Assembly: GCA_020881915.1 (NCBI GenBank)
Contig: JAJFPB010000008.1
Span: forward strand, 1,860,001-1,924,000
From: Paramyrothecium sp. XJ0827
Taxonomy: Eukaryota; Ascomycota; Sordariomycetes; Hypocreales; Stachybotryaceae
DNA: 64,000 nucleotides
Reading direction: 5' to 3'
Under the pieces are notes generated by a model, which did not search any database, was not told where the DNA came from, and worked only from the letters and a program-made list of their open reading frames with translations. Position 1 is the first letter of the stretch, and each line of letters opens with the position of its first letter. Below, one piece after another: positions 21,678 to 31,916 of the stretch. The position numbers were made by a program, and so were the translations under genes.

Positions 21678-22762
21678 ATGGGCACCTTAATCGATATGGC
21701 TCGCGTGACTTTTTTTGGCGCAAAGAATGATGCCACCCAGAAAGGGGCCAAAAAGTTCAATCCTGCAAGCGATATTCCATCGCTCGCAGGCAAAGTTATC
21801 CTCATAACAGGAGGGGCAGGTGGCATGGGTCGACAGACAGCCGTGGAACTTGCTCGGTGCGGCAAACCTTCTCGCATCTACGTCGCAGACCTACCTCGCA
21901 GCGAGGAAAGCGCCCTGGAAGTAACACAACAAATTACACAAGAAGCATTCGGAGCGTCTCAGGCGCCGGCACCTACCGAGATACGGTACCTCGATCTGGA
22001 CCTCGGCTCGTTTGAAAGTACTCGGAAATGTGCCGCCGAATTCGTTGCTCAGGAGCAGCAGCTGGATATCCTCATACTAAATGCAGGTGTTCTCAGCAAT
22101 TCGCCTAGGATGACGGCAGAAGGTTACGAGTTCCACTTTGGGATCAATTACCTTGGTCATGCTCTTTTGTCAAGGCTTCTTGCTCCAACACTTGTTCACA
22201 CAGCAGAAAAACAGGAACGAGCTGACGTTCGAGTTGTTGTTCTCTCAAGTGAAGGCCATATTTCTGCGCCTTCAAACGGTGTTGATTTTCAAGCAGTCAA
22301 GACTGACTGTCGACACATGGTACGTTGATGTCAAAACATTTGAGTCTGAATCTTAGAATCTCACATATGAGTGACATATAGAGCTGGTTCAGGCGATATG
22401 GCCAAAGTAAGGTCGCCACAATCGGTTTCTCGAAGGAATTCGCGCGCCACTATCCTCAGATCAAAACGGTCGCTATACACCCGGGACGAGTCAGTACGGG
22501 AATCGCGACTTCTGTGGAGAAAGACTACGGCTTTATTTTCCGTCTCATCAGACCTCTTCAGGACCGCCTCTCCGTGCCTGTAACTATAGGCATAAACAAC
22601 CATCTATGGGCCGCGACAAATCCCAACGCAGTCAGCGGTACATACTACGATCCTGTCGGCATTCCAGGGAAAATGTCATCCCAGGCGAAAAGCGAAACAT
22701 TTGCAAAGAAGCTATACGAATGGACTGAAGAAGTGCTGAGTCGCGTAAACCCACTCGATTAG
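21678..22762 (+). CDS. Short-chain dehydrogenase/reductase
   Basis: NAD(P)-dependent oxidoreductase with a Rossmann fold. Exons are 21678-22319 and 22382-22762, giving 340 residues; the acceptor restores the catalytic block. ITGGAGGMGRQTA near residue 40 is the cofactor glycine motif, LILNAGVLS the NAG motif, VVVLSSEGH holds the catalytic Ser, and YGQSK (Tyr220, Lys224) the catalytic pair. AIHPGRVSTGI is the usual segment after the active site. The size and the N-terminal extension of about 35 residues resemble retinol-dehydrogenase/WW-oxidoreductase-like fungal SDRs. The start at 21678 was preferred because it begins a compact N-terminus; an in-frame start 249 bases earlier gives an unconvincing tail. 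Substrate unknown. Confidence 0.86.
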
Positions 22763-24493
22763 CTGTCTATGACAACCATTTTCTGATGACCTGATTTTGT
22801 ACGCGTCGACATCGGAAATCTGAGGTGAGCTTCCAGCTCTCAGGCTAAATGTCGCCTCTGAAAAGTAGAGCCTTGACTCCCATTATCAGGAGGAAAGTTT
22901 CAGGCCGAGAACCGGGAACAAGTGGCCAAAGCATTGGCGACGGGTGTATGATGGGCCTCAGAGAACTTTCACAATCACCACGATCGCAATGCGATTGGTG
23001 CTTACACATGGCGCGCAAACTTGTAAGTATACCTCACCGTTGCCGTAGACAGACGATGTCTAATCTGCAACTTCCAATTGCCACGATTGGTCAGCTCGTC
23101 ATGTTGCACGCTTACCAAGTCTCTTCACGCTTTGTGTTTTGTATCAAATGTGCTGACACCGACAAGTTAGTAATGCCTTCACTGGAGATGAACCTGGAGA
23201 CGAAGAGGACGACGGAAAGGAGTAAGAGTACGATGAGGTGACCGGGGGTAAAAGTGATACCGTCGAAGAGAGCGGCGCTGATGGTAAGTAAATACCGAGC
23301 CTGCAAAGTTACACACTGCCCCATCATGTCTCTCCACAAGGTATCGCGTTGCACCTACTGCAGTTGCTTGTCATCTCGTCGCAATTCCACTAACGACCCA
23401 TCGCAAAATCCAGGCTCCTGAGAAGAAGCGAAATCGTCCTGAGTGGCTGAAGAACACCATGAACACTAGGACGTGTAGCCACGTAGACCATACTCTGTGT
23501 TGTTGGATAGTCTGTAATAGAATAGATTTCATATTGATTCTAAGGGATTATGAGCAGAACAGCTTACGCCGAAGATGTATCTCTGCCCCCTACTGCGGCG
23601 AGAGTAGGCTGAGGAATGGGCGAAGCCACAAGGATGTGCCACCGCTGGATTCAAGTCAAAAGCTGGTGCTAGGGTACTCATGATCGATCTGTGTTGGACT
23701 TGCTACTTTAAGTATCGCTTGACCATTGTGTCTGTTGCGTCCGCCCAACTTCTCACATGCGCTTTTGTTCCAGACTCAGCTCAAGACAATGAACTTTGGT
23801 GGTGCATGGTCACTTGAGTGATTCAGTAGTCATCATTGGTAAAGAATCGGTTGAGCGGGTGCAACTCAACCAATTTGCTCAGGATGTTCGGGCATGGCTG
23901 CCTCTCTCACACTCTTTACGCAGCACTCGTATAGCCACATTGTGTTGCATAGCATCATGTGGTCATGCAGAGCTGGCTGCAAATAACACATTGCCAATCT
24001 TGAGTCTTATAATGTTGCACTGATGACTTTATAACCGTGTCGGTAAAGCACAACAAGGCCGTAAGAAAATCAATCTACACATGATCAGTTGCGAACTAGA
24101 ATTCACAATACCAACACGGGCGAATATTTGCATATGATTGCCCTTGAAGCTTATGACCGCAACTATTAGGATGGGACTAAGGATCTTACGTCCGCAGTGC
24201 AAACTTACGACAAGGTTCCTTGATGGATGCAGGTGGAAACTTTCCTACGGGATCTTGGTACCATTTCACAATCCTAACTCGTGGAATATGTGGGATGCTT
24301 AAGGGCGCGGGTATGAAGAGAAAGAGCGACAGCTCACAATCTGAGAACAGATATAACATCTTGGGTACGAGCAGCTCGGATAATCTTCACAACTGGACAT
24401 TGCTCAACACTGGTTAAGTGGTTAAGAATCCTTTCACAGGGTAGCTGAAAATTCATTCATATGTGACTATTTGTTTTAGTCTGCTAAAGGGCC
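22763..24493. other. Intergenic region containing a decayed coding relic
   Basis: Apart from the relic at 22868-23470, listed separately, only chance open frames appear. From about 23480 to 24490 I see nothing. Confidence 0.5.
22868..23470 (+). pseudogene. Relic of an unrecognised gene with acidic C-terminal tail
   Basis: Coding character persists but the frame is broken. One frame reads FQAENREQVAKALATGV, a TGA, then WASENFHNHHDRNAIGAYTW up to a GTAAGT donor. After the intron comes NAFTGDEPGDEEDDGKE, a TAA, then EYDEVTGGKSDTVEESGAD, a second GTAAGT donor, and finally APEKKRNRPEWLKN. Both stops are one transition away from CGA and CAA. The acidic block followed by a basic end recalls histone-chaperone-like tails, but I cannot name the family. 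Confidence 0.4.
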
Positions 24494-24797
24494 TTAGTTG
24501 CCCTTCACACGGCCATCAGGATTGCCATCCTTCTTGAGTCCTCCATGCTCGGTGGGCTTGTAGTCACCACCATCGCTGCTTCCAACGCCGCTGCTGCCGG
24601 TATCGGCATCAGTCGTGGCACCGCCCTTCTGGCCGGCGGAGTGAGGGTCGACTTTGCCGTGGGCGAACTCGCCAGTGCCGACACGGCCATCAGGCTTTCC
24701 GTCCTTGCGGAGACCGTCGTGCTCTGGGATACATTGTTAGCTCGACAAAGAAGGTAGTTGTGCAGGGTTGCGTACCAGTGGGCTTATAGTCAGACAT
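24494..24797 (-). CDS. Small hydrophilic protein with duplicated YKPTEH motif
   Basis: An 83-residue protein from two exons (24776-24797 and 24494-24723), with donor GTACGC, branch GCTAAC and acceptor CCCAG. It is almost entirely polar and glycine-rich. It starts with a motif DYKPTEHDGLRKDGKPDGRV and ends with a second copy differing at a few positions; between them lies GTGEFAHGKVDPHSAGQKGG and a Ser/Gly linker. The composition resembles small heat-soluble or stress-induced hydrophilic proteins of fungi and plants; I know no assigned biochemical role. The frame, splice signals and internal repeat make it a real gene. The tiny first exon means an annotation without splicing would miss its start. 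It is isolated from other genes. Confidence 0.8.
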
Positions 24798-26174
24798 GTT
24801 GATGGTTGAGTGGGTTGATGTTGGTTTATGAAGTGGTCTTGTGATTATTGCTGTGATGAAGTGTTTGTGATGGAATGATGATGATAAAATTCCTGGTATC
24901 GGGTCAACATTGCCCTCTATTTATGTTCCTCGAGGTCCTCCTTGTCCCAGGACGGCCATCTCAGCCGGCCGTGTCATGACATCATGAATCGGCATAATCG
25001 AAGTTATTTCCTTTTGATGAAGCAGCTGTAGAGGTCATCGACTTTGCGTTTTGCAATTGTGCAAGCACGAGCTCGGGCGGCAGCCTTGCTCAGCTTTCTA
25101 TGACCACATCACTTTCCCCAGCCATTCCTGCAACATATTTCGGGAGCCGGAGCAAAGCTCGCTTAGCTCCTGAGCACGATGGAGCGGCGGCATGCCAGAT
25201 CGAGGCTTAACAGAAACAATCGGCAAAGCTAGGCGATTAGCCACCACTCATCGCTCGATCTGACGCGGGGGTGGAGCTCACCGCTAGATCGAAGCCCGTT
25301 TTCTCATATGCAACCACTTTATCTTTGATCTGTTCCTTGCATATCATCTCCACTGCTAGATCGGAAGTGGTCAAGGGAGGATAATCCAGCCCGTGCAATG
25401 GGTACATTCCAAGCTGAGTCTCCATGCACCGGGAGCAAATGTCTCTGGCGCACAACCCCGAGGAATAGCACGAGCCACTAGGGATAGTTTCCGAGCCGCC
25501 CAACGATCCACCATAATCCGTCATTGAGTCCGCAATTACGCATTTGATTGTGACCAGCCCTTTGGAGGGAATGCGTCAGTGCAAACCGTTGTGCTTTCAT
25601 GGTTCCGATATTAGGCCCGACAGGTTGAGAGAGAGACTTACAGGCCTCTACTTCTGACTGTTCGCATCATAGCAACTTGATGAAGTATTCACACGGTTAC
25701 GTCTTTTGGATATCGTTGGACGCCCTAGAGAATGGTTAAGGATGCTCCTCAACTGGCTGTCTGTGAGGATACCGATGCCGCGGCCACACGATCTCGCCCG
25801 CCACTGTGGCCCCGCAAAACATTGTTTCATCGTAGCGGCGGCGGACGTAGTAGTCAATCCACCCACCAGTTGCCTAAAAACAATTCGGAGCATAATTCCG
25901 GTCATTTTACTCATTGTTTGAACTTGTTCAATTTGTCCTACACTCTCTGGATGAAGTTAATTGAAGCAGGCTCTGTTCAATTGGCTTGCCATAATCAGGG
26001 CTTCAGGATCAGCATGGACATAACATTGAGGAAGGCTGCTAGTACACTGAGTGCCATGTTAGAACGGCACCTGCACGAACGGAGAAACATCGTACGCAGA
26101 GCCAATATATGGGCGTATTTTCTCAACTATCCCTACTTCTTTCCGGCACCGCCCTAACCACTTCATCTTCGGGT
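24798..26174. other. Intergenic region, no supported gene
   Basis: Promoter side of the small hydrophilic gene, then about 1 kb with only short frames. A minus-strand frame at 25237-25524 (95 codons, five cysteines) has no homologue I recognise and no splice context, so I do not call it. Confidence 0.45.
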
Positions 26175-27050
26175 TCAAGTTGATGCTTTCGCAAGAGAAG
26201 CAAATGATCCAAACTTGTTGTCAGGATCGTACTTGGCCTTGATGGCCGCAAGTTTCTCCAGGCGGCCAACGTCTCGGCCGTACACCTGCAGCATCTCCTC
26301 GCTATCCATGGCGTAATTTAGATAAGAGTGAGCAATTTCACCGTTGCGGCTCGCAATCTGCGGCTTTTCCCCAAACTCACGGGCAACGGCGAGCTCGGCC
26401 TTGTCCTCACCGGACCAGAACAGGAAGGCAGCCAGCATGTTGTGCTTGTTGCGTTCTTCAGGGGGGACCGCATTGAATTCGTCGGGGATGTCGCGGACAC
26501 CCTTAAGGACATATGACTGAAATATGAAGGTGGAGGTGTTGTAGGTTCCAATCACCACAAGGTCAGCAAATATGTTGTAGCTCTCGCGCATGGATGCGGG
26601 GTCCCAGCGGGTAATGGAGTTGACGTAGCCGGCCCAGTTCTGGTTTGGGACACAGATTCCGTCTCTGAGACCAAAGTTGGTCATGTCAAAGAGCTTGTTC
26701 CAGTAGATATCGGTCACGGTAAGCCTCAATATATCGGGGAGCGGCGGTCTTATAACCTTGGTAGATAAGCTCCATGACCAGAACAGACTGGAGAGCTGTT
26801 AGCAAATATTCATCGAAGTGGTCGACTGCAACCGAGGCGAAGCTCGTCACTCACTTTTTCCGGGTTGATCTCGGGCAGGTTGCGGTAGTAACCATTCAGT
26901 ACAAACAGGCCAGGATCGGCGATTGTGTCCTCAAGCTCATTCCTGCCCTCAAAATACTCCTCAATCTTATCGGCCTCATAGATAAAGGTCACGAATGTCC
27001 AAGGATCCAGGTGGATGTCGTAAATTGCCCCATTGCAGCAAGTCCATACA
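26175..27050 (-). pseudogene. Decayed BBE-type FAD-linked oxidoreductase
   Basis: The C-terminal half of a berberine-bridge-enzyme-like oxidase is readable on the minus strand. The order is GAIYDIHLDPWTFVTFIYEA, an intron at about 26795-26860 (GTGAGT donor, GCTAAC branch), LVMELIYQGYKTAAPRYIEA, then TDIYWNKLFDMTNFGL through to KAKYDPDNKFG, the family's usual end. Between the last two blocks (near 26725) the frame shifts and a few codons are missing. The N-terminal FAD-binding domain, with its GGGH and GATLGGG-type motifs, is absent: upstream DNA carries stops. A functional enzyme is therefore unlikely. These enzymes often sit in secondary-metabolite clusters. Confidence 0.7.
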
Positions 27051-27589
27051 AGATGAACATGTGAGGAAATCCAGAAACCATCGTCGTCTAAGCATTGGTG
27101 TCAGTGCTAGCGTGTCTATGCAGGGGCACCGGCCGTCGCTTCTATATCCCCGTTTCCACAACAGCGAAGGCGCCGGGCCTCTGGAATGGTTTCTAACGGC
27201 CCCAAAGGCCCACTCGAGGAGGGGCATCTGGATTCAGTATTCACCGTTGTCTGCATCAGCAAATGCAGGCACCGGGATCTCATTGATACTTGTGAGGATA
27301 ATGGCCCCACGAAAACGCTCGCGATCCAATCGATAATCTGGTGGCTCCAGGCGTGGGTAGTGGCGCTGATGTGGGATCAGTCTCTCGTGCCGTAAGCGAA
27401 AGAAGAAATGCGAGTTTGTTTTCAAATACATTTGGCCAACAGCAGCTGACCCGCCGATCCTATAGGCAATGGCACTCGACCAAGATGTCTTAATTGTGAG
27501 TCCAGAGATGAACTATTCAGATGGGGCATGAGGATCTCCCTTCACCCATCACGGACCCTTGGCTTGTCAAACGTCGCTTACATAGCTTT
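27051..27589. other. Degraded spacer between two pseudogenes
   Basis: A minus-strand open frame at 27234-27431 ends in FRGAIILTSINEIPVPAFAD and looks partly protein-like, but I cannot assign it. No intact gene is seen. Confidence 0.35.
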
Positions 27590-27990
27590 CAGCTCCCTTG
27601 AGAATCAAGGTCAGCCCAACTAATTTCGAGAGCTTATTCTCATTCTCAACAATGGAGAACTTACATTGGAATGGTTGAGGTCTTCAAGCCAGTGCCGAGA
27701 CCAGTAATTATCTGCCCAATAACAAGATGGGGCACATTGAATGCTGTCGTTTGAAATGTGGCAGTGACGAGAACAAATGCCATGGCTAGCCAGATGTTCC
27801 TCCTCCTCCCGAACTTCTCGCCAGCAGAGTTCACTACTGACATCATCAGCAACCCATCACAACTATGATTCCTGTGTGAGAATCAGAAGGGTTGTTGATT
27901 TGCCTCAGTCAGTCTCTGGTGTGCAATACGCCCCCAAATACACCCTGGTCATAGCCGAGCAGTACGAATGCCCAGCTGGACTAGTTTCCG
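27590..27990 (-). pseudogene. Decayed MFS sugar transporter fragment
   Basis: Minus-strand remains of a sugar-porter family transporter. The first helix reads FVLLGYDQGVFGGVLHTRD and is followed by TGA where Trp is expected, then LRQINNPSDSHTG. The frame then shifts, and KFGRRRNIWLAMAFV plus IGQIITGLGTGLKTSTIP give helices 3-4 up to a GTAAGT donor. Everything downstream is lost apart from a short scrap. Stop plus frameshift plus truncation make this a pseudogene. The TGG-to-TGA change is a transition, as RIP-like mutation would produce. Confidence 0.7.
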
Positions 27991-29132
27991 AGTTCAAGAG
28001 TGAAGAACACGTCGGAAATTATCAGTTCAGGTGTGTTTGGACAAAAAAAATGGACGATATTGTACCTGTGTCAAATTGAACACAATGTAGGTAAGAGCTC
28101 AAACTTTGTGGAAGAGAATGCAATGCGAATAAAAGTAGCCCAAACAGCCTTCTGATAGCATCGACGGGCAGCGTGGTTTTGGTGTGTATTCGAGTCTGAT
28201 CGTAGTCGGAAACGCAGGTCTTCCAGGCAAAGAAACCGGGCTAAAACACCCCCAGAACTTTCCCCGCAAATTACGCCGTATGCTAGGCGAAACGCGGCAT
28301 CCATTCTTTGGTAGCTTAGAATGCGAATAACGAGAGGCACAGCTAAGAGTGCCTCCTCTAGGGGTCGTTCAAAACATGGACCAGGTTTGACTTTGACCAA
28401 ATCGGGCTCCTGTGGTACCTGGCAGAGAATCACAGGGGGATTCTATAATGCAATAGAGGTGCACTGTGCTATCTTGGGAATGCTAATCTGTTGCGTAGCA
28501 AGCCCCCATTAACATTCCATTGACCTCCTCGTGTGTGGGTAGCTTCATTCATAGCGATCTCGACGATATCGCACCGCCAGGCGGGTTCGTTTGCTACGGC
28601 ATATCAGCCGACCATAATGTATGGGTACGGGCAATGGATGAGCAGGAAAGCTTACGAGCGCGACGGTTCCAGCTGACGATTCTGGTACTGCAAAGGAATC
28701 GAATGCTCTGGACACAGCCTTGCAGGAACTTTTGTTCTCGCCAACACAAGCACTATATATAGTGATTTTTTCGGGTCGTCTGTTACGTACACATAGACCA
28801 CTACGAATGGCTTAAGAACGACCATCATAAGGGACTCTGACGAAGAGTCCGACCGCAACAGCGTCCCATATTTTACCGCCAGTCAGAAGATTCGTCAGTG
28901 CAATACAAGGAGGCTGCATGGCGTAGCAACCAACAGTTTTTCCATAACCTGCATTCTTAGCTAATCATCTTACACCATAACTATATGTACACAGGTCCTG
29001 GCTCTTCCTTTTGACTGGATAACTTCCGTTCATTTACCTCTTCGCCACTTGTCTTCTTAAAAACACCACTTTCGCCACCCACCACCCACCACCCAACAGC
29101 CATCCACCACAACCTTTCACTATTCTGGAAAT
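27991..29132. other. Intergenic region; promoter of the 108-residue gene at its right end
   Basis: No gene is supported. The last 120 bases before 29133 are pyrimidine/CA-rich (three CCACCCA units near 29080-29095), typical of fungal promoters and 5' leaders. A minus-strand frame at 28071-28433 has no recognisable domain. Confidence 0.45.
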
Positions 29133-29511
29133 ATGGCCCAGAAAGGCGGCACCTACCCGCCTCGTGAAGGTATCCCTTTCATTTCTCAACTCTTAAGCAA
29201 ATATTGACCGGCAGTACATAGGAATTAAGCCTTTTATGCCATGGGCGAACGAGAAATCTACTAATAACGAGAAGCCACGCGATGATAGCGATGACTGGGA
29301 TATAGTCAAGGCGCCTCCCAAGACCGATACAAGCCCTGCGGAAGGCCCCGACAACATAATACGATCGAAAAACTTGGATTTTACGATCGGTTGGGGTTCA
29401 TGGAAGCGCACTCTATTCACCTATCGTTATAAGGAGACCTACAGCATCTGTGATCATGGGTTAAATGGAGAAAACAAGCCAACGGATCACAAGAAAGAAG
29501 ATCATCAATAA
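29133..29511 (+). CDS. Hypothetical protein, 108 residues, two exons
   Basis: Exon 1 is 29133-29169 and exon 2 is 29222-29511. The junction joins MAQKGGTYPPRE to GIKPFMPWANEKS in frame, with a GTATCC donor and an ATAG acceptor. The product is hydrophilic, with a DDSDDWDIVKAPPK stretch and an aromatic-rich WGSWKRTLFTYRYKETY segment, and no signal peptide or membrane helix. I recognise no domain. Support is the start context after a pyrimidine-rich leader, the in-frame intron and the length of the open frame. It could still be a chance model. Confidence 0.5.
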
Positions 29512-30814
29512 TGCCAGGTTAAGAATAGAATGTGTTGGGGCATTTAATATTGAGATCGAGGCCGAGGCAATTGGAGATGGCTGCCTTGAACACGAATCCG
29601 CACAATCAAATTGTCTGTGCTTAAAGCTGGTTATAGAATGGTTGGGATCGTAGGCACTATTCACCTTCATGTATCTCAACTTAATGGAATTCGGAACTTG
29701 AAACTTCTCTTTCTAGCTATCTAAAAGACCAGATGATTAACGCACAATCTTCTTGATAGTGTTGGACCAAGTATTCATGGCGGATTTACGCATGGAAATC
29801 CCTTTGACAGCCGAAACCACAATCTTCACAACCATCGTCAATACCACAGCCAGCCTTTCCATACATTTGCAGAGTGCAGGCCAACTGCATTCGTTACTAT
29901 TAGAGCAGGTAATTCAATCACCATTACCCTCATCCTGTCTCATCCACTCGGGCGGTGACCTTATTGCGCTATTGGTCTGAATTGCGCTGCCGCAGAAAAC
30001 ACGCCGAAGTGTAGCACACGTTCAGGCGCATCCGTGAACAACAAAGCAAACGCAACACATTCTGTGTCCGAAGGAGCAACTATCACTCTGCGACTAGTCG
30101 AGCTCCACAGTCCGGTAAAACATGTGCATCATTGCGGGGAGAAGGTAGACTAGGTTCTTCTCGATGATGGCTCCACAACCTCATTGGAAACAATGACGAT
30201 AGCTCATGTTTGTAAGTTGCGCAATGGACCATTAGTCTAAATGCTATGAGAAGAATTATCTCCTGAACAAGAATGTAAGAGTTAGAGGCTACCCGCGGAC
30301 TGCGTGATGCCCATTAAGAAGATAACTCCGCCGCCAGACCGGCTCAAAGATGTGCTCCGCCCGGTGGCCGCGGGCGCCGTCATGAATAAGCAGCCTATGA
30401 CGCTAAGGACGATCCCCAACCAATGTAGGAATCCCTTGGCTTGGCTTTCTGTGAGCGGATTGCCTGGTTTGTCATTCGCCCAAGGGCTCCTCATCTTGAG
30501 GCCTGAATTTCCAAGCATATCCACTAATTGCACTCAGCCCTGCACTCTATTCGTTGCGGCTTCTGGATGTAGCAGGCATGCGGCATGCGGAGAATCAATT
30601 GACAGGCTTCGACGAACATCGACGCGGCGCAGATCAATCAGGCTAGGCGACTGCGCAGACCACAAGCTACGTATCAGTTTCACGGTGGAGTTCAGGTCCA
30701 ACAATGAAAGCTTGGTATATAAATGAGCGCGGCTCGCCCCTTTCAGCGTCGTGATTGTTCAAAGACAGCTCAAACACTGCCAAGCTACCAAAAACATCAA
30801 CATCTCACAACCCA
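29512..30814. other. Intergenic region with one weak minus-strand open frame
   Basis: A minus-strand frame from about 30518 down to 30282 starts MLGNSGLKMRSPWANDKPG and contains one convincing membrane helix, GFLHWLGIVLSVIGCLFMTA. It has no clear partner exon or family, so I treat it as a possible small gene or relic only. Otherwise nothing is seen. A TATATAAA box at 30717-30724 lies 91 bases upstream of the NmrA-like start. Confidence 0.35.
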
Positions 30815-31816
30815 ATGCCTGCCCACATCACAATTATTCCCGCCTCTACACGAGCGGGCCGGGAAACCATCCGCCAACTTCTGAAAGCAGAAGAGAAGCC
30901 CGTGATCCGCGGTATCTATCGAGATCCCGGCAAGGCGCCAGCCGAATTCCTCCAAAACCCCAACTTTGAGGCAGTAAGGGGCGACGTGGGTGCAGACAGC
31001 GAGCTTGACTTTGGCCAAGCCGACGTAGTCTTCTACGTACCACCCGTCAATTACGACGGTCGCGACCACGGAGATTTCGCCGTAGAGGCCTCACGCAAGG
31101 TTGAAAAGGCCTTGAAAAGAGCGAATACGAAGAGACTTGTCCTTCACTCTGCAATGGGTACCCAGCACAGCAGTGGTATCGTAAGCAGCACCCCACAGGT
31201 CATGGTATGCCTTGATTGGCGCTAACAGAGATAACAATAGGGTATACTGAGGGTAAATCACATAGCCGACACTATTCTCAAAGAGGCCGTCCCTGAAGTC
31301 ATCATTGTCAAGCCTGGGTGGTACCTTGAGATGTGGGCTCCAGCTTTGAAGCAGGTGCAGGGAGATGAGTCGAAATTCGAGACTATATTCTCACCAGCCG
31401 ACCACAGAATCCCACAAGTAAGTAAACCGAGTCTTTACGTGCACGCGAACAATGCTGACTGGTCGCAGGTCAGCGTTCTTGACGTCGCAGAGTATTGCGC
31501 TCAAGCAATTCTTGGAGATGCACCCAAAGCAAGCCCGTATTACGTGGACATGACAGGACCTCGTGAATTCAGCTCGCTTGACGTCAAAGATGCAATCGAA
31601 CAAATCACTGGGAAAAGCCTCTCTGTTGTTGAGTTGACAGACGAACAGCTTGTCGAGTCCGTTCGTAAAGAGGTTCCGGAGGAATCCGTGTCCGAATTTG
31701 TGGAGATGATGAAGTTGTTACGTCCCGGAGGGCTTTTATTGGACACCTGGGGTTGGGGGGACCATGTGGTACGGGGGAAGGTTGAGATAATTGATGCTCT
31801 GCGAGAATTTGTTTAG
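30815..31816 (+). CDS. NmrA-like NAD(P)-binding protein
   Basis: Atypical SDR of the NmrA/HSCARG-like group, which bind NAD(P) and act as redox-sensing regulators or reductases. Exons are 30815-31180, 31241-31417 and 31469-31816, giving 296 residues. The N-terminal strand MPAHITIIPASTRAGRETI carries the relaxed glycine motif, GDVGADSELDFGQADVVFYV follows the family layout, and VSVLDVAEYCAQAILGD matches the conserved helix near the substrate pocket. KPGWYLEMW is the usual post-catalytic segment. The second intron is 51 bases long and has no in-frame stop, so retention would add 17 residues. A TATATAAA box lies 91 bases before the start. No cluster context points to a specific pathway. Confidence 0.82.
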
Positions 31817-31916
31817 AAAGAGAGCTTTGCTGCTCGCTTTTTTGGACAATGCATGAATAGTTTTCTACAATGAACCCCCAGTGCAATACCTTGCTTAACA
31901 ATTCTAGTCAATTTAG

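Noticed and set aside
25237..25524. 95-codon minus-strand frame with five cysteines
   Set aside because: No signal peptide, no family and no neighbouring exon.
27051..27589. Possible N-terminal FAD-binding exon of the BBE enzyme
   Set aside because: No GGGH or GATLGGG-type motif could be read in any minus-strand frame, so the domain is taken as lost.
29222..30520. Similarity between PWANEK in the 108-residue protein and PWANDK in the minus-strand frame near 30460
   Set aside because: Six residues in otherwise unrelated sequence on opposite strands; most likely chance.
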